Below, piece after piece: positions 7,548-13,707 of a DNA stretch of 23,315 nucleotides. A model generated the notes under the pieces. That model was not told where the DNA came from and did no database searches. It saw nothing but the letters and a program-made list of their open reading frames with translations. How positions within the stretch are numbered: the first letter of the stretch is position 1; each line of letters begins with the position of its first letter. The stretch is from IMG/VR virus record IMGVR_UViG_3300042475_000779, positions 1 through 23,315 of that record; one strand, given 5' to 3'. Both the position numbers and the translations under genes were made by a program. This DNA comes from a virus.

Positions 7548-7723
7548 GCTGTCACCTCATTATTCAAGATGGCTAATGCTTCTTTAGCGCTTGATGCCTC
7601 ATAGTCACGGCAGATGGCGAGTTCAATGCCATTGTCGTAAACAGCAATCCATGCACCTGATACGGTGCAATTAAGGCGAGAATTGAATTTTTCCTCTTGG
7701 CAATAAACTTCTACGACTTTCAT
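7544..7723 (-). CDS. 59-residue hypothetical protein, first gene of the leftward operon
   Basis: A short gene starting MKVVEVYCQEEKFNSRLNCT, with beta-type strands (WIAVYDNGIELAICRDYE) and a helical end (SSAKEALAILNNEVTA). A strong AAGGAG ribosome binding site sits 7 nt before the ATG, and a plausible sigma-70-like promoter lies 34-61 nt upstream. The stop overlaps the next start as ATGA. It is therefore the promoter-proximal gene of the leftward unit and probably the most strongly expressed early product. No family recognised. Confidence 0.7.
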   Translation of the reverse strand: MKVVEVYCQEEKFNSRLNCTVSGAWIAVYDNGIELAICRDYEASSAKEALAILNNEVTA

Positions 7724-7756
7724 GTTTGCTCCTTAGCTTCGGTTGTTGATATGCCA

Positions 7757-7784
7757 ATCATACATGAATTGACTAAGTAATCAA
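7757..7784 (-). promoter_or_regulatory. Leftward promoter of the small-gene operon
   Basis: Reading the - strand there is a TTGATT -35 element (7784-7779), a 16-nt spacer and a TATGAT -10 element (7762-7757). The predicted start is about 30 nt before the first gene's ATG. The -35 element lies within an operator-like inverted repeat. Predicted from consensus only. Confidence 0.55.
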
Positions 7785-7803
7785 TACCCTATGGTTTAGT
7801 CAA
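7769..7803. promoter_or_regulatory. Operator-like inverted repeat over the leftward promoter
   Basis: Perfect 8-bp arms TTGACTAA (7769-7776) and TTAGTCAA (7796-7803), 19 nt apart. The left arm is also half of an imperfect 16-bp palindrome (7769-7784, TTGA-N8-TCAA). The repeat covers the -35 region of the leftward promoter, so a protein bound here would block it. The HTH product encoded at 7975 is the obvious candidate binder (inference). Confidence 0.5.
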
Positions 7804-7815
7804 CTATTACCGCCA

Positions 7816-7821
7816 TAAAAT
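7816..7821 (+). promoter_or_regulatory. Candidate -10 element for the structured RNA
   Basis: TAAAAT lies 7 nt before the first base of the 5' hairpin at 7829, exactly where a sigma-70 -10 element would put the start. No good -35 element is seen at 16-18 nt spacing, so an activator or phage factor may be needed, or the match may be chance. Confidence 0.35.
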
Positions 7822-7827
7822 ACATAG

Positions 7828-7930
7828 TGACAGGGTGTAGTTTCCCTGTCGGCTGTGCCTTATGTCTCCGCAAGAGGTGCAGTTGCCTTAACAGGGGGGC
7901 TAGGTGACAGGACTTAGCCTCCCTTTTTTT
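7828..7930 (+). ncRNA. Candidate structured small RNA, about 100 nt
   Basis: No gene covers this stretch, yet it contains consecutive hairpins and ends in an intrinsic terminator. Hairpin 1 is a perfect 7-bp stem GACAGGG/CCCTGTC (7829-7835 with 7844-7850). Hairpin 2 pairs 7851-7860 with 7875-7887 (10 pairs including two G-U and a 3-nt bulge). Hairpin 3 is the 11-bp terminator stem 7894-7904/7913-7923 followed by seven T. A TAAAAT box is placed to start the RNA at the base of hairpin 1. CCTGTC of hairpin 1 can alternatively pair with GACAGG in the terminator loop. It could be a free sRNA or a leader/attenuator of the HTH gene. I know of no matching RNA family. Confidence 0.5.
7894..7930 (+). 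terminator. Rho-independent terminator before the HTH gene
   Basis: An 11-bp stem (7894-7904 with 7913-7923, nine Watson-Crick pairs and two G-U), an 8-nt loop and a run of seven T (7924-7930). It works only in the + direction. There is no upstream + strand gene to terminate, which implies a non-coding transcript or attenuation. Confidence 0.75.
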
Positions 7931-7937
7931 GTCTGCC

Positions 7938-7974
7938 TTGTTGAGTTAATCAATTCTAGGTTAACATACTCAAC
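7938..7974 (+). promoter_or_regulatory. Promoter and operator of the HTH gene
   Basis: A TTGTTG -35-like box (7938-7943), an 18-nt spacer and TAACAT (7962-7967) predict transcription starting at or next to the ATG at 7975. Perfect 7-bp arms GTTGAGT (7940-7946) and ACTCAAC (7968-7974) flank the promoter, and an imperfect palindrome of TTGA-N5-TCAA form lies at 7941-7953. Autoregulation by the HTH protein is likely (inference). Confidence 0.45.
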
Positions 7975-8187
7975 ATGAACTACATAACCGAAATAATAGA
8001 ACGCGCTGAAAAGGCGGGGTTCAAGATGGCAGATATATGCCGTGAGGCTGGCATAGACCAAGCCCAGATGTCTCGATGGGTGGCTGGGCATACTGTGCCT
8101 TTGGTCTCCTCCATCGAGAAGCTCAGAACCGCAACAGATCGCTTGATCGCTGGACGCATTGCGTCTTTAGGGGTCAAGAATGATTAG
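7975..8187 (+). CDS. Cro/cI-like helix-turn-helix regulator, probably leaderless mRNA
   Basis: A 70-residue protein with one XRE/Cro-type HTH domain: helix 1 MNYITEIIERAEKAG, then MADICREAGIDQAQMSRWVA as helices 2 and 3, then a terminal helix (VSSIEKLRTATDRLIAGRI). It has no dimerisation or cleavage domain, so it resembles Cro rather than full-length cI. No ribosome binding site precedes the ATG, and the predicted -10 box puts the transcript start at the ATG, implying leaderless translation. It is flanked by operator-like repeats and overlaps the RuvC-like gene by 8 nt. It probably controls the divergent early promoters. Confidence 0.8.
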   Translation: MNYITEIIERAEKAGFKMADICREAGIDQAQMSRWVAGHTVPLVSSIEKLRTATDRLIAGRIASLGVKND

Positions 8188-8650
8188 ATGCATGGGCTGT
8201 GATGTCGGGAATAACGGAGCTTTTGCTCTAATCGTCGATGGCGTGCTGGTGTCGGTAGTCGATATGCCAATCGTTGAGATTAAGCGCGGTAAGACGACAA
8301 AGCGCCAAGTGTCTGCGCAAGCCTTGGTGGGCATCATCAAGGAGATGAACCCGACTCATGCAGCAGTCGAGAAGGTCGGCTCAATGCCAAACCAAGGTGT
8401 GAGTTCTACCTTTGCGTTTGGACGCTCTGCTGGGGTCATTGAGGGTGTTCTGGCAGCGCTACAAGTGCCTGTGACTTATGTCCAGCCAGCAGTCTGGGCG
8501 AGGACTATGAATAAGGGCTACGGCAAGGACGCATCCAGACACCGCGCAATGGAGTTATTTCCAGACAAACAAGACTGGTTTAAGTTGGTTAAGCACGACG
8601 GTCGCGCAGAGGCTGTGCTCATTGCTATGTGGGGGTTGAAGCAGTTATGA
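8180..8650 (+). CDS. RuvC-like Holliday junction resolvase / endonuclease
   Basis: 156 residues with an RNase H-fold RuvC layout. Asp8 in MGCDVGNNGAFALI is the first catalytic acid. Glu64 in AAVEKVGSMPNQGVSSTFAF is the second. Asp140 and Glu144 in KHDGRAEAVLIA lie in the C-terminal catalytic helix. The length is close to bacterial RuvC (about 170). The role is resolving branched DNA during replication or before packaging. It starts within the end of the HTH gene (8-nt overlap) and ends overlapping the next start as ATGA, so it belongs to the early rightward operon. Confidence 0.88.
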   Translation: MIRCMGCDVGNNGAFALIVDGVLVSVVDMPIVEIKRGKTTKRQVSAQALVGIIKEMNPTHAAVEKVGSMPNQGVSSTFAFGRSAGVIEGVLAALQVPVTYVQPAVWARTMNKGYGKDASRHRAMELFPDKQDWFKLVKHDGRAEAVLIAMWGLKQL

Positions 8651-8847
8651 ACGACGAAGAACGCAACACTATGCGCGAGCACATTGTCTGGCTGACGAAG
8701 GAGCTGGAGGACACCAGAACCAAACTCAAGATTAGGGACGAGTTGCTCTCTGAGTTGCTCGATCCAGAGCAGCTCGGTCACGCAGTCACCAATGAAGTGC
8801 GCGGTCGCATCTACACAATTTTGTATTTACAGGAAAACAATAAATGA
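8647..8847 (+). CDS. Small coiled-coil protein
   Basis: 66 residues from the ATG at 8647, which overlaps the RuvC-like stop as ATGA; an in-frame ATG at 8629 would overlap more. Residues about 5-40 (ERNTMREHIVWLTKELEDTR and following) are a charged coiled coil; the rest is helical. Its stop overlaps the nuclease gene start as ATGA. No family recognised; it is perhaps an accessory subunit of a replication or recombination protein, from position alone. Confidence 0.7.
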   Translation: MNDEERNTMREHIVWLTKELEDTRTKLKIRDELLSELLDPEQLGHAVTNEVRGRIYTILYLQENNK

Positions 8848-9944
8848 TCAAACTACGCCCATCGGCAGCAACACGCTGGCTCTCTTGTCCTGCATCTGTC
8901 AGGCTTTGTGCCGACATCCCTTACCAGCCAGCAGGTGAAGCTGCGCAGATCGGTACTGCGATACATGAGGTGGCTGAGACTGCATACCTCACCAACGCAA
9001 GCCCCTACGACTGGATCGGTCAGACCGTCAAAGACATTGTGATCACAGAGCAGAACGCTGACTTTGCAATGGCTCATGTGAACCACATCAGGGACTTGGA
9101 GTTGCGTCTTGGAACGCTAAAGGTCGAGCAGTATGTAACCGTGTACAAGGACAAGGACATTGAACTTGGCGGTACTGCCGATGTGGTGGCATGGAACGAC
9201 GAGAAGTCAACCCTAGTCATTGCAGACTTGAAGACTGGTCGTGGCTATGTGGACGCTGACTCAGACCAGATGAAGATATACGCCATCGGTGCGATGCGTC
9301 ACGCAAAGACAGAGTTCAGCAACATCGAGCTGTCGATCATTCAGCCTCACCACGGTGAACCTCGCACTCACAAGATCACATTCAAAGAGTTGAACGATTG
9401 GGCAGCGACGAGGTTAACTCCAGCGATCCAAGCGATCAAGAAGGGTGACACCGAACCCACGCCAACAGAGGATGGATGCCAATGGTGTCCAGCGAAGGCG
9501 GTGTGTCCTGCACAGCGTAAAGGGTTCGAAGTCATTGCTGCATACCCAAGCATTGAGCACCTAAACAAAGAAGGTGTTAACGCTGCTCTTACAGCTCTCG
9601 CGCCAGAAGTTATTGCAGACCTATTAGAACGCGCTCCACTCGTTGAGAAGTTCATCGACGCTGTGCGTGCTCACGCTGTCACTCGCATTGAGGCTGGTGA
9701 GGTGATTAAGGGATGGCAGATGCAACCTAAGCGTGCGTACCGCAAGTGGATTGACGAGAACGACGCAAAGAATCAATTACACGACGCTGGTATCCCTGCG
9801 GATAAGTTGGTTACTAGCGAACTAATTAGTCCATCTGAAGCAGCAAAGCTATTGCCCAAAGAATCTAAAGACCTCATTGACACGCTCACACGCAAAGAGA
9901 GTAGTGGTTTAACTCTTGCGCGTGACTATTCTTTAGGTCAATAA
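8844..9944 (+). CDS. Cas4/RecB-like PD-(D/E)XK nuclease (DUF2800-type)
   Basis: 366 residues. It opens with RPSAATRWLSCPASV, the usual N-terminus of the phage DUF2800 nucleases. Likely catalytic residues are His41 (GTAIHEVAE), Asp113 (GGTADVVAW), Asp128 and Lys130 (IADLKTG) and Gln142 (DQMKIYAIGA). Cys15 with Cys212, Cys215 and Cys221 (DGCQWCPAKAVC) matches the four-cysteine iron-sulfur site of Cas4/AddB-type enzymes. It probably resects double-stranded ends for recombination, together with the neighbouring SSB. It has an AGGAAAA ribosome binding site and an ATGA overlap with the previous gene. No other CRISPR gene is present, so an adaptation role is not suggested. Confidence 0.85.
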   Translation: MIKLRPSAATRWLSCPASVRLCADIPYQPAGEAAQIGTAIHEVAETAYLTNASPYDWIGQTVKDIVITEQNADFAMAHVNHIRDLELRLGTLKVEQYVTVYKDKDIELGGTADVVAWNDEKSTLVIADLKTGRGYVDADSDQMKIYAIGAMRHAKTEFSNIELSIIQPHHGEPRTHKITFKELNDWAATRLTPAIQAIKKGDTEPTPTEDGCQWCPAKAVCPAQRKGFEVIAAYPSIEHLNKEGVNAALTALAPEVIADLLERAPLVEKFIDAVRAHAVTRIEAGEVIKGWQMQPKRAYRKWIDENDAKNQLHDAGIPADKLVTSELISPSEAAKLLPKESKDLIDTLTRKESSGLTLARDYSLGQ

Positions 9945-9994
9945 TCCATTCCCCCAAACCGTTGCCTTGTGCAACATAAACTCGAAAGGCTCAA

Positions 9995-10600
9995 ATGCTT
10001 AATCTTTCATCATCATCTGGCGGTGGAAACTACATCCGCTTTATGCCATCTGCTAACGCATGGCTCAACTCAAACAAGGAAGAATTCACACCAAAGAAAA
10101 TGGTTGTGGATACTGACTCGTTGCAGACTGGTTGGATGCACCTCGGAGAAGGTGTGCGCGACTGGCAACCAGACGCAAGTCTTGGAAAGAAGGGTGCTCA
10201 ACCGTCACCAGACCATAAGCGTGGTTTCTCCATCAAGTTCTACAACAAAGAAATGGGACTCGCTGAGTGGTCAGCTAACGGCACAGGTCCTAACATGGGC
10301 TTGGAGAAACTCTGGAAAGCAATCGAGGCGGGTCAAGCAGCCAATGCTGGTAAGTTACCCGTCATTGAGTACAAAGGAAGCACGCTAGAAAAGATCGGCA
10401 AAGGCACTACACGCATTCCTAACTTTGATGTGGTGTCGTGGATCGAGAGACCTGCTGGCATGGACGCTGTGGACGACGGCACGCAATCATTTGATAGTGA
10501 CGGCAAGATCACGATGGGAGCACCAGCTCCAGCACCGCAACCTAAAGCAGCGCCTAAGACTGCTATGGCTAGTGCGATTGACGACGACGAGATGTTTTAA
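9995..10600 (+). CDS. Phage single-stranded DNA-binding protein
   Basis: 201 residues. The N-terminal 150 residues form a globular domain with the pattern GGGNYIRFMPSANAWL, LQTGWMHLGEG, KRGFSIKFYNKEMGLAEWSA and KLPVIEYKGS, seen in phage proteins annotated as SSB-like. A disordered Pro/Ala linker follows, and the last residues are acidic with a terminal aromatic (DDDEMF), the hallmark of SSB tails that recruit partner proteins. It follows the nuclease gene and is closed by an intrinsic terminator, so it may be expressed at a high level. An AAAGG ribosome binding site precedes the ATG. Confidence 0.75.
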   Translation: MLNLSSSSGGGNYIRFMPSANAWLNSNKEEFTPKKMVVDTDSLQTGWMHLGEGVRDWQPDASLGKKGAQPSPDHKRGFSIKFYNKEMGLAEWSANGTGPNMGLEKLWKAIEAGQAANAGKLPVIEYKGSTLEKIGKGTTRIPNFDVVSWIERPAGMDAVDDGTQSFDSDGKITMGAPAPAPQPKAAPKTAMASAIDDDEMF

Positions 10601-10612
10601 CTCTTAGGAAGA

Positions 10613-10648
10613 ACGGGGCTGGCTGAAAGGTCAGTCCCGTTTTTTTTC
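10613..10648 (+). terminator. Rho-independent terminator after the SSB gene
   Basis: An 11-bp stem (10613-10623 with 10630-10640, two G-U pairs), a 6-nt TGAAAG loop and a run of eight T. It separates the SSB gene from the primase-helicase and could set their relative expression by partial termination. Confidence 0.85.
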
Positions 10649-10652
10649 CTCT

Positions 10653-10769
10653 ATGGAAAACACACAAGAATTTTGGATGCTGCTTCTTATTGCGTTGGCT
10701 CAACGGGTCTACGAACTGGAACAGAGATTAGAACTATTAGAAGGACAAGAATGCAAGCCGAACAAATAG
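10653..10769 (+). CDS. Possible 38-residue leader/coiled peptide
   Basis: An open frame MENTQEFWMLLLIALAQRVY continuing ELEQRLELLEG to a TAG at 10767. A hydrophobic segment runs into a leucine-rich coil, a composition like real small phage proteins. It begins right after the terminator T-run, has no ribosome binding site and overlaps the primase start by 19 nt. It could be a coupled leader peptide or chance. Coding status uncertain. Confidence 0.35.
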   Translation: MENTQEFWMLLLIALAQRVYELEQRLELLEGQECKPNK

Positions 10770-12799
10770 CGCAAGCGCTTGGCAACGCAAAGAAGGTTAA
10801 CGGGCAATGGATGGCGAGCTGTCCTGTAAGCTCACACGGGCAGGGTAACGGGGACAGGAATCCAAGTCTTTGCGTCAGCGAGACAGACGAAGGCAAGCCA
10901 CTCTTCAAATGCTTTAGTGGGTGCTCTCAGGAGTCGGTCTTCAATGCGGTCAAGGACTATGGTCTGCTGCCAGACTTACCCAATCCGACTGACTTCCTCA
11001 CCCAGATCAAGCCGTTACCGAAACCTCAAGAACCTGTCTTAGAGCAGGAGTGGCACTATACAGATGAGGATGGGGTCGTACAGCACATAAAACAACGCTA
11101 CAAGACCTTTGACTCCAAAGGAAAGACATACAAGCAGTACAGGGTCGACGAGAACGGCAGACGGCACGCATCTATGACGGGTGCGAACATTGTTCCTTAC
11201 AACTTGCCAGAGGTGGACTTTGCACGCAAAACAGGACGCACAGTCTTCTTGTGCGAAGGCGAGAAGGCAGCCGACGCTCTCAAGTCTTTAGGTGTGGTGG
11301 CAACCTGTACGCACCAAGGCGCAAGCAGCTTCCCCGAAGATGTAGTCAAGCACCTAGTCGGACTCACCATCGCAATAGTCCCTGACAACGACACGGTGGG
11401 CTGGGAGTACGCAAGAAAGGCAGTTGCAGCTCTCAAGTCGGTTACAAAAAGTATCCGAGTGGTAGACCTTGGACTCGACGAGATCAAGGAAGACGCATAC
11501 GAGTTTGTTTACAAGTATGGCGGGGACAAGGATCGGCTGGTTGACCTGACAAAAGCCACTCAAGCAGTCGTAAGTGAACTAGATGTAACGACTCCTGCAA
11601 GATTGAATAATTCTGTTGAGACGCAAGAAATTCAAGAGTTGGAGCTGCCACAAGCACCACTACAACGCGAAGGATTCAAGCTCGAAGCGTGGGACGACAT
11701 CGAGGATGAACCTGTCGAGTGGCTGGTACAAGGAGTCATACCGCAACGCTCCTTCGTCGCTTTATATGCACCGCCAGCGAGTTTCAAGTCCTTTGTGGCG
11801 CTCGATATTGCAGAGTGCATCGCCACAGGCAGACCATTCCTCGGCAACCAGATAGCCAAGCAAGGTGCAGTCCTGTACATCGCGGGTGAAGGTCATGGCG
11901 GTATCGGCACAAGGATCAAGGCGCTGAAGATTCACCACGGCACGCCAGAAGGAACACCAGTCTATTTCCTGAGACGGCAAGTCAACCTCAGAAGCAGTCA
12001 GACAGACCTCAAGGACTTGGTGCAAGCCATTGACGAACTCAAAGCAATCCATGAGATTCACTTTGAGATGATCATCATCGATACCTTAGCCAGAGCGTTT
12101 GGCGGTGGCAATGAGAACGCAAGCGAAGACATGGGTGCATTCATTACGGCTGCTGGCGCTATACAAGGCAAGTATGAGTGCTCTCTCTTGGTGGTGCATC
12201 ACGCTGGTAAGGACGCTACCAAGGGACTTAGGGGTCACTCTTCATTGCTTGGAGCAGTAGATACCGAGCTGGAGATTATCAGGATCGAAGGCGCTCAACC
12301 GCCAAAGGGAATACTCCACATCTCCAAGCAAAAGGACGGGGAAGACGGTCAACGCATAGGCTTCAAGATGGTCGAGGTCACGACTGGATCGTCTGGAGTG
12401 ATTGACTTTGAAGGTGCATCCAGTCTGGCGGTCGAGGCAGACGAGGAGATGGACACCGAAAGAAAGTCCATCAAACCGCCAGATAAGACAGGCAAGGGAA
12501 TGAACCAGAGACTCGCTTTGAACTGTCTGCACGACTCAATTAAGAAGTTTGGCGAGATGAAGGTGATCGACGACAAACGCAATAAGTGCATAAAGCTAGA
12601 CCTTTGGAGGGACGAATTCAAGGCTCGGATGGGCAGCGATGTGCAGTTGGCGAGCTTCAATAAGGCTTGGTATCGCGTCAAAGCAGACCTTGTTGATTTC
12701 AAGAAAGTAGTAATTTATGGTGATATGTGCTGGGCGGTTTATGCGGAAGATGACGACGCAAAAACAGCCAATTCGGTGGTCGTATCGATCAAGAAATGA
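10751..12799 (+). CDS. Primase-helicase (zinc/Toprim plus RepA-like ATPase)
   Basis: 682 residues from the ATG at 10751, chosen for its AAGGACAAG ribosome binding site; an upstream ATG at 10673 would add 26 residues unlike the family. Order of domains: a zinc-binding motif (Cys24, His29, Cys54, Cys58); a Toprim primase core with Glu170 (LCEGEKAADAL) and Asp212/Asp214 (VPDNDTVG); a linker; then a RepA/AAA_25-type RecA-fold ATPase with APPASFKS as Walker A near 340-347, MIIIDTLARAFGGG as Walker B near 440, and a VVHHAGKD motif; and a winged-helix-like C-terminus. It makes primers and unwinds DNA at the fork. The Walker A lacks both conserved glycines of GxxxxGKS, a variant worth noting. Confidence 0.85.
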   Translation: MQAEQIAQALGNAKKVNGQWMASCPVSSHGQGNGDRNPSLCVSETDEGKPLFKCFSGCSQESVFNAVKDYGLLPDLPNPTDFLTQIKPLPKPQEPVLEQEWHYTDEDGVVQHIKQRYKTFDSKGKTYKQYRVDENGRRHASMTGANIVPYNLPEVDFARKTGRTVFLCEGEKAADALKSLGVVATCTHQGASSFPEDVVKHLVGLTIAIVPDNDTVGWEYARKAVAALKSVTKSIRVVDLGLDEIKEDAYEFVYKYGGDKDRLVDLTKATQAVVSELDVTTPARLNNSVETQEIQELELPQAPLQREGFKLEAWDDIEDEPVEWLVQGVIPQRSFVALYAPPASFKSFVALDIAECIATGRPFLGNQIAKQGAVLYIAGEGHGGIGTRIKALKIHHGTPEGTPVYFLRRQVNLRSSQTDLKDLVQAIDELKAIHEIHFEMIIIDTLARAFGGGNENASEDMGAFITAAGAIQGKYECSLLVVHHAGKDATKGLRGHSSLLGAVDTELEIIRIEGAQPPKGILHISKQKDGEDGQRIGFKMVEVTTGSSGVIDFEGASSLAVEADEEMDTERKSIKPPDKTGKGMNQRLALNCLHDSIKKFGEMKVIDDKRNKCIKLDLWRDEFKARMGSDVQLASFNKAWYRVKADLVDFKKVVIYGDMCWAVYAEDDDAKTANSVVVSIKK

Positions 12800-12945
12800 T
12801 GATGGACAAATGGACAAATGGAGGACAAACGATGGACAACGAAAAATCCATTTGTCTATGCCAAAACGATGGACAGATGGATGGTGTGTGTATGTATACA
12901 CACCATCTGTCCATTGTGGCAATGCGTCCGATTTGGAAAAGTTAA
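12796..12945 (+). CDS. Possible 49-residue ORF across the ATGGACAA repeats
   Basis: The frame starts ATGATGATG overlapping the primase-helicase stop as ATGA and ends TAA at 12943-12945, just before the strong ribosome binding site of the next gene. The product (MMMDKWTNGGQTMDNEKSIC at the start) is mostly a readout of the repeats, so the DNA or RNA structure may be the selected feature rather than a protein. Confidence 0.3.
   Translation: MMMDKWTNGGQTMDNEKSICLCQNDGQMDGVCMYTHHLSIVAMRPIWKS
12802..12914 (+). repeat. ATGGACAA iteron-like repeats and hairpin downstream of the primase-helicase
   Basis: ATGGACAA occurs at 12802-12809, 12810-12817 and 12832-12839, with a degenerate GGACAA at 12823-12828. 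An inverted copy TCCATTTGTC lies at 12847-12856, and ATGGACAG begins at 12869. The last pairs with CTGTCCAT (12907-12914) in a long hairpin with a 4-nt bulge around a GT/AC-rich loop. Direct plus inverted copies next to a primase gene suggest an origin or a primase/helicase loading site (inference). Confidence 0.6.
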
Positions 12946-12960
12946 AAAAAGGAGAAGGTA

Positions 12961-13650
12961 ATGGTTAAGAAGAGTTTGAAGAAAGTTGTTGGTGGTCTAA
13001 AACAACCAGATTTCCCTATGAATACTTTTGAGGTATTTATGAATTCGAGGTTAGTTGAGCTGTCTGTGGTGAAGAGGGAGCACGAAAAGCGTTGGGGTAT
13101 CAACAGGTTGATCGAGTTGGTGGACTCAGAGTTTCGGATTAAGTTCTGGACACAAGCAGAGAGAGTGTTCGATGCGTCGAAGTCAAGGGACGAGATGAAG
13201 TTGGATCGTGCGGTCAATGGCATGGTTAAGGCTTATGCAGCGTTGGAAGCGTGGGCGGTCGAGAACGGTGTGCCTGAGATGCCAGCGATAGTTGCAGTCG
13301 AACATGAGATGCAAGACGGGTCGGTGATGGTGGTCGTTGGTACACATCACGACGCGACGCTGTATCAGCAGTTCAGACCCGATGTTGCCAATCGTCACAT
13401 CTGGACGATGGAGGAACTAGAGTTGATCATGGACTCGCCAGTCATCAAGGACACGATGAAAATTAAAGCGCTGATGCCGTGTGCTGCGATGGTCAGACTG
13501 GACAAGGATGCGAAGGAGTTTCCATTTGGCGGTGCGACAGGCTTTGATGATGTCAAGTCGGACGAGCTGGAGGCTTCGTCGTTGCCAAAGGTGTTCGATA
13601 CCAGCAAGATGCGCAAAAATACGGCTAACAGGGCTTTGGAGGAGATTTAG
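12961..13650 (+). CDS. Conserved hypothetical phage protein
   Basis: 229 residues with a very good GGAGAAGG ribosome binding site. A basic start (MVKKSLKKVVGGLKQPDFP) is followed by a helical region (REHEKRWGINRLIELVD, AERVFDASKSRDEMKLDRAV), then a small beta-type region (VAVEHEMQDGSVMVVVGTHH) and IWTMEELELIMDSP. I recognise the general pattern from hypothetical proteins near phage terminase genes, but no function is established to my knowledge. It sits between the replication and packaging modules, so either link is possible. Confidence 0.75.
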   Translation: MVKKSLKKVVGGLKQPDFPMNTFEVFMNSRLVELSVVKREHEKRWGINRLIELVDSEFRIKFWTQAERVFDASKSRDEMKLDRAVNGMVKAYAALEAWAVENGVPEMPAIVAVEHEMQDGSVMVVVGTHHDATLYQQFRPDVANRHIWTMEELELIMDSPVIKDTMKIKALMPCAAMVRLDKDAKEFPFGGATGFDDVKSDELEASSLPKVFDTSKMRKNTANRALEEI

Positions 13651-13707
13651 ATGCGAGTTGATACTTTGTGGTGGGTAAGTGGTTTTGATCGCTTGGAGGG
13701 CTTTTAA
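13651..13707 (+). CDS. Possible 18-residue ORF between the hypothetical gene and terS
   Basis: An ATG directly follows the TAG of the previous gene, with GGAGGAG upstream, and the TAA lies immediately before the small-terminase ATG. The peptide begins MRVDTLWWVSGF. Its end carries the ribosome binding site (GGAGGG) of the next gene. It may couple translation across the gap or be chance. Confidence 0.25.
   Translation: MRVDTLWWVSGFDRLEGF

Noticed and set aside
7894-7930. The hairpin as a terminator for the leftward operon
   Set aside because: On the - strand the A-run would precede the stem, so it functions only in the + direction.
9961-9975. A 5-bp hairpin GTTGC-CTTGT-GCAAC before the SSB gene
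   Set aside because: The stem is too short and has no T-run, so it is not a convincing terminator or regulator.
9969-10388. A 139-codon + strand open frame overlapping the SSB gene
   Set aside because: Its product is Arg/Ser/His-rich with no family pattern, while the overlapping 201-residue frame has an SSB-type tail and a ribosome binding site.
12802-12914. CRISPR-like array
   Set aside because: Repeats are only 7-8 nt with no regular spacers; Cas1 and Cas2 are absent and the Cas4-like protein is a known phage nuclease type.
12596-12922. A 108-codon - strand open frame over the repeat region
   Set aside because: It opposes the primase-helicase C-terminus and the ATGGACAA repeats; the product merely reflects the repeats.
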